Assembly (NCBI GenBank): GCA_012799535.1 | Contig: JAAZLB010000349.1 | Coordinates: 1-8,356 of the forward strand | DNA from: Bacillota bacterium | Lineage (GTDB): Bacteria > Bacillota > Limnochordia > Darwinibacteriales > Darwinibacteriaceae | Direction: 5' to 3' | DNA: 8,356 nt | Shown here: positions 1-6,178 of the stretch, piece after piece | Layout of the letters: each line of letters opens with the position of its first letter | Position numbering within the stretch: the stretch's first letter is position 1 | Notes under the pieces: model-generated | The model's input: the letters and a program-made list of their open reading frames with translations, nothing else | The model's database searches: none | What the model was told of the DNA's origin: nothing | Position numbers and translations under genes: made by a program

Positions 1-2
1 CT

Positions 3-146
3 CGAAAATCAGATTATACTGACCTATTCAACGGAAAAAGCTTGTATCCTTTTTCACAAGAACAATTAAAAACACAAATTTCCAGTTCTTACAGGAAAAC
101 ACCCAGATCAAGGCTAATGGAGGACTATGTCGTAAACGATGCTTAA
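3..146 (+). CDS. Possible 3' end of an unknown gene, cut by the window edge
   Basis: One reading frame is open from the left edge to a TAA at 144-146, giving 47 codons. The product is polar and basic, contains segments such as DLFNGKSLYPF and RKTPRSRLMEDYV, and ends in VVNDA. The composition could be a genuine protein C-terminus, but I recognise no family and no start lies in the window. The DNA is more AT-rich than the genes to the right, so a decayed gene or a chance open frame is also possible. No clear rho-independent terminator follows it. Confidence 0.3.
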   Translation, partial: RKSDYTDLFNGKSLYPFSQEQLKTQISSSYRKTPRSRLMEDYVVNDA

Positions 147-246
147 GACATAAACAATTAATAAAATACAGACTATTAACATTACGAACATATAGAACTC
201 CCAATCATACTAGGAATCGGCAAACTTTTGTGTAATACATACAGTG
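147..246. other. AT-rich intergenic leader
   Basis: Noncoding, AT-rich DNA upstream of the first complete gene. It probably carries the promoter for the + strand gene group. I could not find a -35/-10 pair with good sequence and spacing. TAATAC at 232-237 could be a -10 box, but no matching -35 lies 16-18 bp upstream. No RNA gene or strong hairpin is visible. Confidence 0.4.
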
Positions 247-254
247 GGAAAGGA
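247..254 (+). promoter_or_regulatory. Ribosome binding site that sets the first start codon
   Basis: GGAAAGGA lies 7 nt before ATG 262 and 4 nt before ATG 259. It lies inside the frame that begins at GTG 244, so that GTG is unlikely to be the start. ATG 262 has the better spacing. Confidence 0.6.
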
Positions 255-261
255 TGAGATG

Positions 262-576
262 ATGTTAAAAGAGTTGAATCAAGGAACTTGGAGTCGTCCC
301 ACCGACAAATCCGCAGTGTATCTCGAAATCGCCCCAGGAGAACAATGGGGAATTAGAGTGACCTTAATTGACTACTATGCTAAAGTGGAGGCTGTTGATG
401 GGCCCCGTGGTGTTTGGTACAAAGCACCTCAACGCTATTGTTCAATTCTTTATCCCCCCAATTTTTGGGAGCGCTTAAGGGGCATCACCCTAGAGCAAAA
501 AATCATGCAAGCCGTTGAGGAAAAACGATTGGTTGCCCAAGAAGAAAACGCCCGTTTAAAGCAGTCTGGTTCCTAA
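262..576 (+). CDS. Small hypothetical protein, 104 aa
   Basis: I do not recognise this protein. The first two thirds (about residues 18-65) look like alternating beta strands rich in aromatic residues, for example WGIRVTLIDYYAKVEAV and GVWYKAPQRYCSILYPP. The last third (about 75-100) is a charged helix with a coiled-coil look (LEQKIMQAVEEKRLVAQEEN). There is no signal peptide, no membrane segment and one cysteine (Cys60), so a soluble cytoplasmic protein is likely. ATG 262 was chosen for its spacing from GGAAAGGA; ATG 259 is an alternative. The metallophosphoesterase gene follows 82 bp downstream on the same strand with no terminator between, so co-transcription is plausible. Existence as a gene is fairly sure from its ribosome binding site and protein-like composition. 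Function is unknown. Confidence 0.72.
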   Translation: MLKELNQGTWSRPTDKSAVYLEIAPGEQWGIRVTLIDYYAKVEAVDGPRGVWYKAPQRYCSILYPPNFWERLRGITLEQKIMQAVEEKRLVAQEENARLKQSGS

Positions 577-645
577 ATGGGTTTTTGGGCAGGAAAAGTA
601 TAGTATTTCACCGAATCTTTCTCTATGGATGACGTGATTTAGGTT

Positions 646-652
646 GGGAGGA
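646..652 (+). promoter_or_regulatory. Ribosome binding site deciding a TTG start
   Basis: GGGAGGA lies 6 nt upstream of TTG 659. The upstream in-frame TTG at 644 overlaps this element and has no site of its own, which makes 659 the likely start. The protein then begins directly with the first beta strand of the phosphoesterase fold (MKLLIVGD). Confidence 0.75.
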
Positions 653-658
653 TCTGGC

Positions 659-1258
659 TTGAAACTTTTGATTGTTGGCGACACTGTTGATCCGCAGTTA
701 TACGACCATTTCCGGCGTGAGCGTTTTCCCGAAACCATCGATGCCATTTTATCTGTAGGCGATCTGCCTCCATGGTACTTGTCCTATTTAATGTCCGTCT
801 TTAACGCTCCCCTTTATTACGTGCGGGGCAACCACGATGACAATTACGATATGAATCCCCCTGAGGGGGGAGATAACATCCATGGTAAAGTAGTTACCTT
901 TAAAGGATTAACCATAGTGGGCTTCGAGGGTTCTATGTTTTACCATCACCCTAGTGCTGTGCAATATACTGAGCGAGAAATGCGCTGGGTGTGGCGGAAA
1001 ATGTCGTGGCGATTCCTATTTGGCCGTAAAATCGACATAGTCTTAACCCACGCGCCCCCCTTTGGTATTCATGATGCTGAGGATCTATGCCATAAGGGTT
1101 TTTTAACCTTTTCCCGCATTATCCACAAATATAAGCCCCGTTATTTTATTCACGGCCACACCCACTTAAACTATGGCCTAAAACAAAATCGGATTGACGT
1201 GGTTAATGATACCACTGTGATTAATGGCTATGGTTTTCATATTTTAGATATTGAATAA
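659..1258 (+). CDS. Calcineurin-like metallophosphoesterase with variant motif I
   Basis: A 199-residue cytoplasmic protein of the calcineurin-like phosphoesterase superfamily, predicted to hydrolyse phosphoester bonds with a two-metal centre. The motifs appear in order: GDTV (Asp8), GDLP (Gly34-Asp35), GNHD (57-60), TH (His131) and HGHTH (His167 and His169). Motif I is normally D-x-H, and here the histidine position is Val10 (D-T-V-D). This removes one usual metal ligand, although from memory related clostridial proteins share a D-x-V-D form. A basic, tryptophan-rich stretch lies at about 106-124 (REMRWVWRKMSW). The start is TTG 659. The substrate cannot be read from the sequence; nucleotides, cyclic nucleotides or nucleic acid are all possible. 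It lies between an unknown small gene and the ParB-like gene, 23 bp upstream of the latter, so co-transcription is likely. Confidence 0.88.
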   Translation: MKLLIVGDTVDPQLYDHFRRERFPETIDAILSVGDLPPWYLSYLMSVFNAPLYYVRGNHDDNYDMNPPEGGDNIHGKVVTFKGLTIVGFEGSMFYHHPSAVQYTEREMRWVWRKMSWRFLFGRKIDIVLTHAPPFGIHDAEDLCHKGFLTFSRIIHKYKPRYFIHGHTHLNYGLKQNRIDVVNDTTVINGYGFHILDIE

Positions 1259-1268
1259 TACCTGGCCT

Positions 1269-1275
1269 GGAGTGA
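1269..1275 (+). promoter_or_regulatory. Ribosome binding site for the ParB-like gene
   Basis: GGAGTGA lies 6 nt upstream of TTG 1282, supporting this second non-ATG start in a row. It falls in the 23-bp gap after the phosphoesterase stop codon. Confidence 0.65.
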
Positions 1276-1281
1276 AGAAAA

Positions 1282-2208
1282 TTGAGACCTAGAGGAAATA
1301 TAGAGGCTTTTGATACCCCTAAGGAAAAGTACGGCTTAACTGATTCTATCGATCTTGGTTTACGCATCGTACCAGTTGAGGACATTGTTGGTTCGGTCAA
1401 CCGCTGGCGGGACTTTGATGCCCGTTTTCGGATCAAGAACAAATCTACCATGTACCGTTACCAAAGGATCAAACAAGCAGTAGAACAGGGCCAGATTATG
1501 CCACCTGTAATCCTCTACAAAGTGCGAGACAAATACTATGTTGTAGATGGTAACCACCGGGTGGCAGTAGCTAAAGAGGTGGGTCAAACCTACATAGATG
1601 CGGAAGTAGTTGAATTTTTCCCACCGGGCAATAGTGAGCCGAATCTAATCTGGAGAGAAAGTTCCCTATTTGAACGGAAAACTGGTTTGTCCGGAATTGA
1701 GTTTACTGAACTTGGTTCTTATGAAAAACTACTCATGCAAATTGAAGAATTTCGCAAGGAGGAATCCCAGGTCATTGGTCATGAGCTTTCATTGGAAGAA
1801 GCGAGTGCCAGTTGGGAGCAGGAAATCTATAAACCGGTTGTGGGTTTAATTCGTAAACAACGCTTGTTAGATGAATTCCCCAATCGTACCGAAGCGGATC
1901 TTTTCCTCTACGCTTCCTACCACAAGGTGGCGAAAGCCCGCTTAACTAAACAAAAAGTAAGTTACCGAGAAGCCCTAGCAGACTTTAGAGAAGAGCTCCC
2001 CCACAAAACCTTTAGAGAGCAAATTGCAGAAACCATTACCAGTCTCTTTGCTCCCGACACACAAGACCAATGCCATCAGGGGCTCATCTTCGATGAAGAT
2101 GGATTAATTCGGGTAACAGATGGTTGCCATGGTTGCGGACGATGCCAAGACCGCAGCAAGGGTCGGGGCACCATAATTCATGATGAAGATGAGTTTTTCG
2201 ATCTATAA
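1282..2208 (+). CDS. ParB/Srx-fold protein with DUF4032-like middle and Cys cluster
   Basis: A 308-residue soluble protein in three parts. Residues about 28-112 resemble the ParB/sulfiredoxin N-terminal fold: a strand and helix leading to PPVILYKVRDKYYVVDGNHR (74-93), where DGNHR replaces the DGERR or DGHHR seen in relatives. Residues about 125-245 match, from memory, the DUF4032-like domain often fused to it (key string FPNRTEADLFLY, 199-210). The C-terminus carries the protein's only cysteines, Cys264, Cys282, Cys285 and Cys288 (C-x17-C-x2-C-x2-C), with His265 and His283 between or beside them. This is probably a zinc or iron-sulfur site. The start is TTG 1282, supported by GGAGTGA. It follows the metallophosphoesterase by 23 bp. 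Nuclease, nucleotide-binding or regulatory roles are all possible. A chromosome-partitioning ParB is unlikely, because no helix-turn-helix region or parA is visible. Confidence 0.8.
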   Translation: MRPRGNIEAFDTPKEKYGLTDSIDLGLRIVPVEDIVGSVNRWRDFDARFRIKNKSTMYRYQRIKQAVEQGQIMPPVILYKVRDKYYVVDGNHRVAVAKEVGQTYIDAEVVEFFPPGNSEPNLIWRESSLFERKTGLSGIEFTELGSYEKLLMQIEEFRKEESQVIGHELSLEEASASWEQEIYKPVVGLIRKQRLLDEFPNRTEADLFLYASYHKVAKARLTKQKVSYREALADFREELPHKTFREQIAETITSLFAPDTQDQCHQGLIFDEDGLIRVTDGCHGCGRCQDRSKGRGTIIHDEDEFFDL

Positions 2209-2215
2209 ATACAAC

Positions 2216-2243
2216 GACCGTTCTCTAATACAAGAGGGCGGTC
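2216..2243 (+). terminator. Hairpin between the ParB-like gene and nth
   Basis: An 11-bp stem (2216-2226 with 2233-2243) closes a 6-nt AATACA loop. Two of its pairs are G-U in the + strand RNA and would be A-C mismatches on the - strand, so the structure favours + transcripts. The tail TGTTCT is only a weak U tract, so it may be a leaky terminator or a processing or stability element ahead of nth. Confidence 0.45.
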
Positions 2244-2253
2244 TGTTCTATAT

Positions 2254-2260
2254 AGGAGGT
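2254..2260 (+). promoter_or_regulatory. Strong ribosome binding site of nth
   Basis: AGGAGGT ends 5 nt before ATG 2266. It is a near-perfect Shine-Dalgarno sequence, stronger than those of the three upstream genes, and it lies 10 nt after the hairpin. Confidence 0.8.
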
Positions 2261-2265
2261 ACCAT

Positions 2266-2889
2266 ATGCAAATTATCCTAGAAATCTTAGAAAACCTTTA
2301 TCCTAATCCCAGCACCGCTTTAACCCATAGTAATTCTTGGGAATTATTAGTGGCCACAATTCTATCTGCCCAATGCACGGACGAACGGGTAAATATGATT
2401 ACACCTGCCCTCTTTGCCGCTTACCCCACTCCTGACGATTTAGCTCAAGCTAGTTTTGACGAGGTGGCCCCCTATATAAAGACGGCGGGTCTGTGGCAGA
2501 CAAAAACCAAGCACCTGATCAAAACCGCCCAACTCATCGTCACAGAGCATAACAGTGAAGTGCCCCAAACTCGCGAAGAGTTAGAGGCACTACCAGGTGT
2601 GGGGCGGAAAACCGCCAGTGTGATCTTGGCCAATGCCTTTGGTATTCCGGCCATAGCCGTAGATACACATGTTTTTCGAGTAGCCAACCGCTTAGGACTA
2701 GCGCAGGCCAACAACACCTACCAAACAGAATTACAATTGATGGAGGTAATCCCACAGGAAAAGTGGATCGATGCCCATCATTGGTTAATTTTGCATGGTA
2801 GAGCAGTGTGTAAAGCCCGAAATCCACAATGTGAGAGTTGTCCACTTAAGCCCTATTGTGCCTACGGTCAAAACACCTCTGCAACTTAA
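2266..2889 (+). CDS. nth: Endonuclease III, DNA glycosylase/AP lyase
   Basis: A 207-residue base-excision repair enzyme that removes oxidised pyrimidines and cleaves the resulting abasic site. The helix-hairpin-helix is LPGVGRKTA (109-117) with the catalytic lysine at Lys115. The catalytic aspartate is Asp133 in AVDTHVFRVANRLG. The N-terminal helix motif LLVATILSAQCTD is present at 27-39. The C-terminal [4Fe-4S] loop is complete: Cys182, Cys189, Cys192 and Cys198 in C-x6-C-x2-C-x5-C spacing. Length is typical of the family. The gene has its own strong ribosome binding site. Its last 44 bp, including the codons for Cys192 and Cys198, overlap the end of the convergent antiporter-like gene. There is nothing abnormal in the protein itself. 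Confidence 0.96.
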   Translation: MQIILEILENLYPNPSTALTHSNSWELLVATILSAQCTDERVNMITPALFAAYPTPDDLAQASFDEVAPYIKTAGLWQTKTKHLIKTAQLIVTEHNSEVPQTREELEALPGVGRKTASVILANAFGIPAIAVDTHVFRVANRLGLAQANNTYQTELQLMEVIPQEKWIDAHHWLILHGRAVCKARNPQCESCPLKPYCAYGQNTSAT

Positions 2890-4630
2890 GGGCTATGGTA
2901 TCTAACAACTGGAAGAATCCCTTCGCCCCTCGGTACAATGGTCGATAGACTAGAACCTCCACACTTAACCAACGGGGTACATTTAGATAGGGACCGAAAA
3001 GGAATTGCACAAGTAATGTAGCCCCTGCAATGGCATATGAAATCAAGGGACCTTGTAACTCATGGGAATCCCAAAAGGGTATGTGTTGTAAATAGTGTAC
3101 ATCCACTGGGTTAAAACTAGTAATACCTAAGGCAGGTAAGACTAATTGGTTCACCTGGGCTTGAGCCCCTAGACCAATACTTAGAAGAATTAGGGTATAA
3201 ACCCCGAAGACCACCCGGTGTCCTAGGCTTAAATCCCGGATATGGGACCAATCTTGTTGGGGTTTCCCTAAAAAGGTCTTAATCCAGATCTTAGAAATAT
3301 AGGCGGCAGTTAGACCACCAGTAAAGACAAAAACCCGTTCTAACCATAAAAGTGAAGCCCAGCCCTTTAACTCAAAGGCGTGGAGAATAGCATCATGAAT
3401 CATAATCTTACTAACATAACCGTTAAACCCCGGTACACCTGTAATGCCAGCGGCCGCTACCAAGAAAAAGAGGAAGGCTACAGGCATTTGCTTTCTTAAA
3501 CCTCCTAAACGGTCTAAATCTAATTCCCCCGTTTGTAGATAAACGGAACCTGCTAGAAAGAACAGAAAAGATTTAAAAAAAGCATGATTGATCATGTGCA
3601 TCCAGGCACCAGCAAAACCCCAGGCTCCATCTGGTCCTAACATTACCCCCACACCCATAGAAAATAAGATATACCCCATTTGGCTTATGCTAGAGTAAGC
3701 CAAAATTCTTTTCATGGGTGTATGAATCAAAGCCATTAAAGCTCCACCTAACATGGTGATAGCTCCAATCCAGATAATCATGTAGCCGAAAGCTTCTTGC
3801 AAATAGAATAATTCAGAGCCTGGTGCCACACTAAACAACACATAGAAAAAACGTAAAAAACCATAGGCTCCAGTCTTAATCATGAGGGCGGAAAGTAGGG
3901 CAGACGCAGGTGCAGGAGCCACTGGATGGGCCTTAGGCAACCAAATGTGTAAAGGCAACATCCCCGCCTTAACCCCAAAACCCAAAATTACTACTACAAA
4001 AAGCCACCAAGGATTTAAACCAGCAGCCACTAACTGCTCCAACACTGGGGCAAAAGCAGTATTACCCACGATATGCTGAATAAAAAACATCGAACCCAAT
4101 AGAAAAAGACCACCGATTACACTCATAAATAGATAGACATTACCTGCTTTTAGCGCTTCTGGGCTCTCCTCATGGATTACTAAAAGATAAGCGGCAAAGG
4201 TCATAAGCTCAAAAAAGAGGAAGAAACTAAGGAGATCTCCTGCCAAAAACACTCCCAAAGTAGAACCAAGGGTAAAGATGGATGCCACGAAAAAGCGGGT
4301 CTGTTGTTGTTCATGGGCCATATATTCCACCGCAAAAAGGGTGGATAAAAACCAAACTAAAGCCACGATAACCACAAACACTGCGCTAAGAAAGTCCACC
4401 TGCCAATACAAACCAAAACCTACATACCAATCGAGGGTGTAAACCAAGATTTGTCCACTTTGGACTAAAATAAACTGCCATACGGTTAAAAAGAGGGTGA
4501 CTAAGGAGATTAGGTTAGCCACCCCCGCCCTAACCCTACTCCCCCATCTGGCCGAATAGGCCACTACCCCTGAACCAATCAGGGGTAATCCCACCACCAC
4601 TAGGGGGAGCAGACTGGATTGGGTGACCAT
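2846..4630 (-). CDS. Proton-conducting antiporter-like subunit, NuoL/MrpD family (594 aa)
   Basis: A polytopic membrane protein of the proton-translocating NADH-quinone oxidoreductase/Mrp antiporter family. Channel residues are all present: Glu141 in FFELMTF, Lys221 in GFGVKAGMLPLHIWLPKAH, Lys252 in LMIKTGAYG, His345 and His349, Lys353, and Lys408 in GVPGFNGYVSK. The KRILAYSSISQMGY block (307-320) is also typical. The core is followed by an extension with one more hydrophobic segment (about 528-548) and a basic amphipathic tail (VYRPLYRGAKGFF onward), recalling the long C-terminus of NuoL-type subunits. It lacks a good ribosome binding site: its ATG abuts the previous gene's stop (TAAATG), so translation is probably coupled. 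The final 44 bp overlap nth. It should move H+ or Na+ across the membrane with the upstream paralogue. Redox-complex or Mrp membership cannot be told from this window. Confidence 0.9.
   Translation of the reverse strand: MVTQSSLLPLVVVGLPLIGSGVVAYSARWGSRVRAGVANLISLVTLFLTVWQFILVQSGQILVYTLDWYVGFGLYWQVDFLSAVFVVIVALVWFLSTLFAVEYMAHEQQQTRFFVASIFTLGSTLGVFLAGDLLSFFLFFELMTFAAYLLVIHEESPEALKAGNVYLFMSVIGGLFLLGSMFFIQHIVGNTAFAPVLEQLVAAGLNPWWLFVVVILGFGVKAGMLPLHIWLPKAHPVAPAPASALLSALMIKTGAYGFLRFFYVLFSVAPGSELFYLQEAFGYMIIWIGAITMLGGALMALIHTPMKRILAYSSISQMGYILFSMGVGVMLGPDGAWGFAGAWMHMINHAFFKSFLFFLAGSVYLQTGELDLDRLGGLRKQMPVAFLFFLVAAAGITGVPGFNGYVSKIMIHDAILHAFELKGWASLLWLERVFVFTGGLTAAYISKIWIKTFLGKPQQDWSHIRDLSLGHRVVFGVYTLILLSIGLGAQAQVNQLVLPALGITSFNPVDVHYLQHIPFWDSHELQGPLISYAIAGATLLVQFLFGPYLNVPRWLSVEVLVYRPLYRGAKGFFQLLDTIALKLQRCFDRRHNRA
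4549..4587 (-). other. Two tandem hairpins early in the second antiporter-like gene
   Basis: In transcription order, a 9-bp perfect stem (4587-4579 with 4573-4565, 5-nt loop) is followed after one base by a 5-bp GC-rich stem (4563-4559 with 4553-4549, 5-nt loop). They lie about codons 15-28 of the gene, just after a coupled start. They could slow early elongation or shape mRNA decay. A purely coding origin is equally possible. Confidence 0.35.
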
Positions 4631-6097
4631 TTATAGTCCCAGCCCCCCTCCAAATAGCGTGGCCGCAGTAACCTCCGAAAGATTCAACAGGACATTCACA
4701 GGAATAATATCAAAGAACACGGTGGCAATGGCCAACACTACAACTGGAATAAGCATCTTCGGCGATGGATCCGTGATATTCGAGAAATCGTGTTCCTCTT
4801 GCTTAAAGAAAGCGTTAATCACAATCGGCAAGTAATACACCGCGTTCAAAAGACTGGAGACTAAAAGAACGATCGCGGAAAGAGGCTGGTTCACCTCTAA
4901 GGCCCCCAAGCCTAATAGCCACTTACTCAAGAAGCCATTAAATGGTGGAATTCCAATCATAGAAAGGGAAGCCATAGTAAAGCAGGCCATGGAAATAGGC
5001 ATCCGCTTACCAATACCCTTAAAGTCTTCAATTTCCGTTTTACCTGTGAGTAAAATCATAGATCCTGAAACCAAGAACAGGCAAGATTTCATGATGGCGT
5101 GGGTAAAGATGTGAAAAACGTCACCCACTAGGGCCTGTTCTGACAGCAAAGCCATCCCGAGAAGGATGTAACCCATCTGAGCTACACTTGAATATGCCAA
5201 GCGTCTTTTTAGATTCGTCTGCATGATCGCGAAAACTGAACCTAAAAGAATAGTTAAAATAGCTGCTATGAGAAGATAATTGATCCAACCCACTTCTTTT
5301 AAGAATTGGAATTGGTATACATTAAAGATGATCCTCAACAAACCAAAGGCTCCAATTTTCAGCATAACCCCAGATAAGAGAGCACTAGAGGGTGAAGGGG
5401 CTACTGGGTGTGCTTCTGGCAGCCAAACATGTAAGGGAAACATCCCCGCCTTCATACCAAAACCGATCAAGAATCCGAAGAAGGCTCCTAGAGAAAGGGC
5501 GCTGTCTGAAGCTAAAAAGCCTCCTGCCGTAAAGGAAACTGTGCCAGTCATTTGGTAAACCGCCATTACCCCAAATAAGAATGCGAGACCACCACCGATA
5601 GTCATAATCAGATAAAGAAAGCCTGCCCGCATCGCTTGAGGATCCCCTTCATGGATAACCAAAACATAGGAAGCAAAGGACATTAATTCAAAAAAGAGGA
5701 ATAGGCTAACTAAATCACCTGCTAGAAGGGTACCCAAAGTAGCTCCTAGGGTAATTAAGGTAAAGCCATGATAGCGATTAATATTCTTCGATGGTTTGAT
5801 ATAATCAAAGGAATAAATTGTGACTAATAACCAGATTGTGCTGGCGATTGTTACTAATACCACACTGAGCCAGTCAATACGAAAAGAGATCCCAAAGGGG
5901 GGTAACATTCTAGAATATTCTAGAACCACCACAGTACTATCCTTTAAAATAGTGTATAAAAATAAGACCAAAAATTCGGTGATGACCGTCACGGCCAAAA
6001 CAAAGTAGTCTCTAGTCTTGTCCTCAAGTTTGAGAGCCATGGTCAGTAGTCCACCGATAATGGGAATAAAGATGATTAAAAACGGCAGAATTGACAT
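4631..6097 (-). CDS. Proton-conducting antiporter-like subunit, NuoN/MrpD family (488 aa)
   Basis: A polytopic membrane protein, paralogous to the next gene and close to NuoN and MrpD in length. Key residues are Glu137 (FFELMSFASYVLVIHE), Lys216 (GFGMKAGMFPLHVWLPEAHP), Lys247 (VMLKIGAFG), His329 and His333, Lys337 and Lys392 (GIPPFNGFLSKW). These positions nearly coincide with the E. coli NuoN channel residues as I remember them (E133, K217, K247, K395), so a working ion half-channel is expected. The start ATG 6097 has GAGGAGGA with 7-nt spacing from AGGAGG. The gene follows spoVD after 81 bp and directly abuts its paralogue. No NuoK/MrpC-like small subunit or other complex I or Mrp gene lies beside it. 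The family is certain, but the physiological partner is unknown. Confidence 0.9.
   Translation of the reverse strand: MSILPFLIIFIPIIGGLLTMALKLEDKTRDYFVLAVTVITEFLVLFLYTILKDSTVVVLEYSRMLPPFGISFRIDWLSVVLVTIASTIWLLVTIYSFDYIKPSKNINRYHGFTLITLGATLGTLLAGDLVSLFLFFELMSFASYVLVIHEGDPQAMRAGFLYLIMTIGGGLAFLFGVMAVYQMTGTVSFTAGGFLASDSALSLGAFFGFLIGFGMKAGMFPLHVWLPEAHPVAPSPSSALLSGVMLKIGAFGLLRIIFNVYQFQFLKEVGWINYLLIAAILTILLGSVFAIMQTNLKRRLAYSSVAQMGYILLGMALLSEQALVGDVFHIFTHAIMKSCLFLVSGSMILLTGKTEIEDFKGIGKRMPISMACFTMASLSMIGIPPFNGFLSKWLLGLGALEVNQPLSAIVLLVSSLLNAVYYLPIVINAFFKQEEHDFSNITDPSPKMLIPVVVLAIATVFFDIIPVNVLLNLSEVTAATLFGGGLGL
5908..5925. repeat. Perfect 18-bp palindrome inside the 488-aa antiporter gene
   Basis: TTCTAGAATATTCTAGAA is its own reverse complement and consists of two copies of the palindrome TTCTAGAA around a central TA. 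It lies within codons of about residues 58-64 (LEYSRM region). It may be a protein-binding site or chance. Confidence 0.5.
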
Positions 6098-6178
6098 TGA
6101 TGTTCCTCCTCAGGTTCACTTTTACTTTCCGTTAATCTTATTCTCCATGAGATCCGTTTTCCCTGTTAAGAACCTTGT
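6098..6178 (-). other. 81-bp gap between spoVD and the antiporter pair
   Basis: It contains the GAGGAGGA ribosome binding site (6104-6111) of the 488-aa gene. I see no stem followed by a U run after the spoVD stop, so read-through from spoVD is plausible. No -35/-10 pair with good spacing is visible on the - strand; TAAGAT-like sequence is present but lacks a matching -35. A sporulation-type or weak promoter cannot be excluded. Confidence 0.4.

Noticed and set aside
34..55. GAAAAAG/CTTTTTC inverted repeat as a terminator
   Set aside because: The stem is only 7 bp and AT-rich, with an 8-nt loop and no U tract after it. It also lies inside the open frame at 3-146.
238..245. CATACAGT resembling a sigma-E or sigma-K -10 box, and CATACTA near 207 resembling a sigma-G -10 box
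   Set aside because: Neither has a convincing -35 at the right spacing. For the first, transcription would begin inside the ribosome binding site.
244..261. GTG 244 as the start of the small hypothetical gene
   Set aside because: The only plausible ribosome binding site (GGAAAGGA) lies downstream of this GTG and fits ATG 262 or 259 instead.
856..871. C-rich/G-rich hairpin TCCCCC-TGAG-GGGGGA as a regulatory element
   Set aside because: It lies inside the phosphoesterase gene, has no U tract, and is explained by the codons for Asn-Pro-Pro-Glu-Gly-Gly.
1282..2208. Chromosome-partitioning ParB
   Set aside because: The protein lacks the ParB helix-turn-helix region, no parA is adjacent, and no parS-like site was seen. 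The domain order fits the ParB-like/DUF4032 type.
5280..5558. Open frame on the + strand opposite the 488-aa antiporter gene (also 3882-4079 and 4623-4835)
   Set aside because: These mirror conserved membrane-protein codons on the - strand, have odd composition and no ribosome binding site. They are antisense shadows.
2846..6097. A complete Mrp antiporter, complex I operon or DabAB bicarbonate uptake system
   Set aside because: Only two channel-type subunits are present. No gene for any other Mrp, Nuo or hydrogenase subunit, or for DabA, lies in the window.
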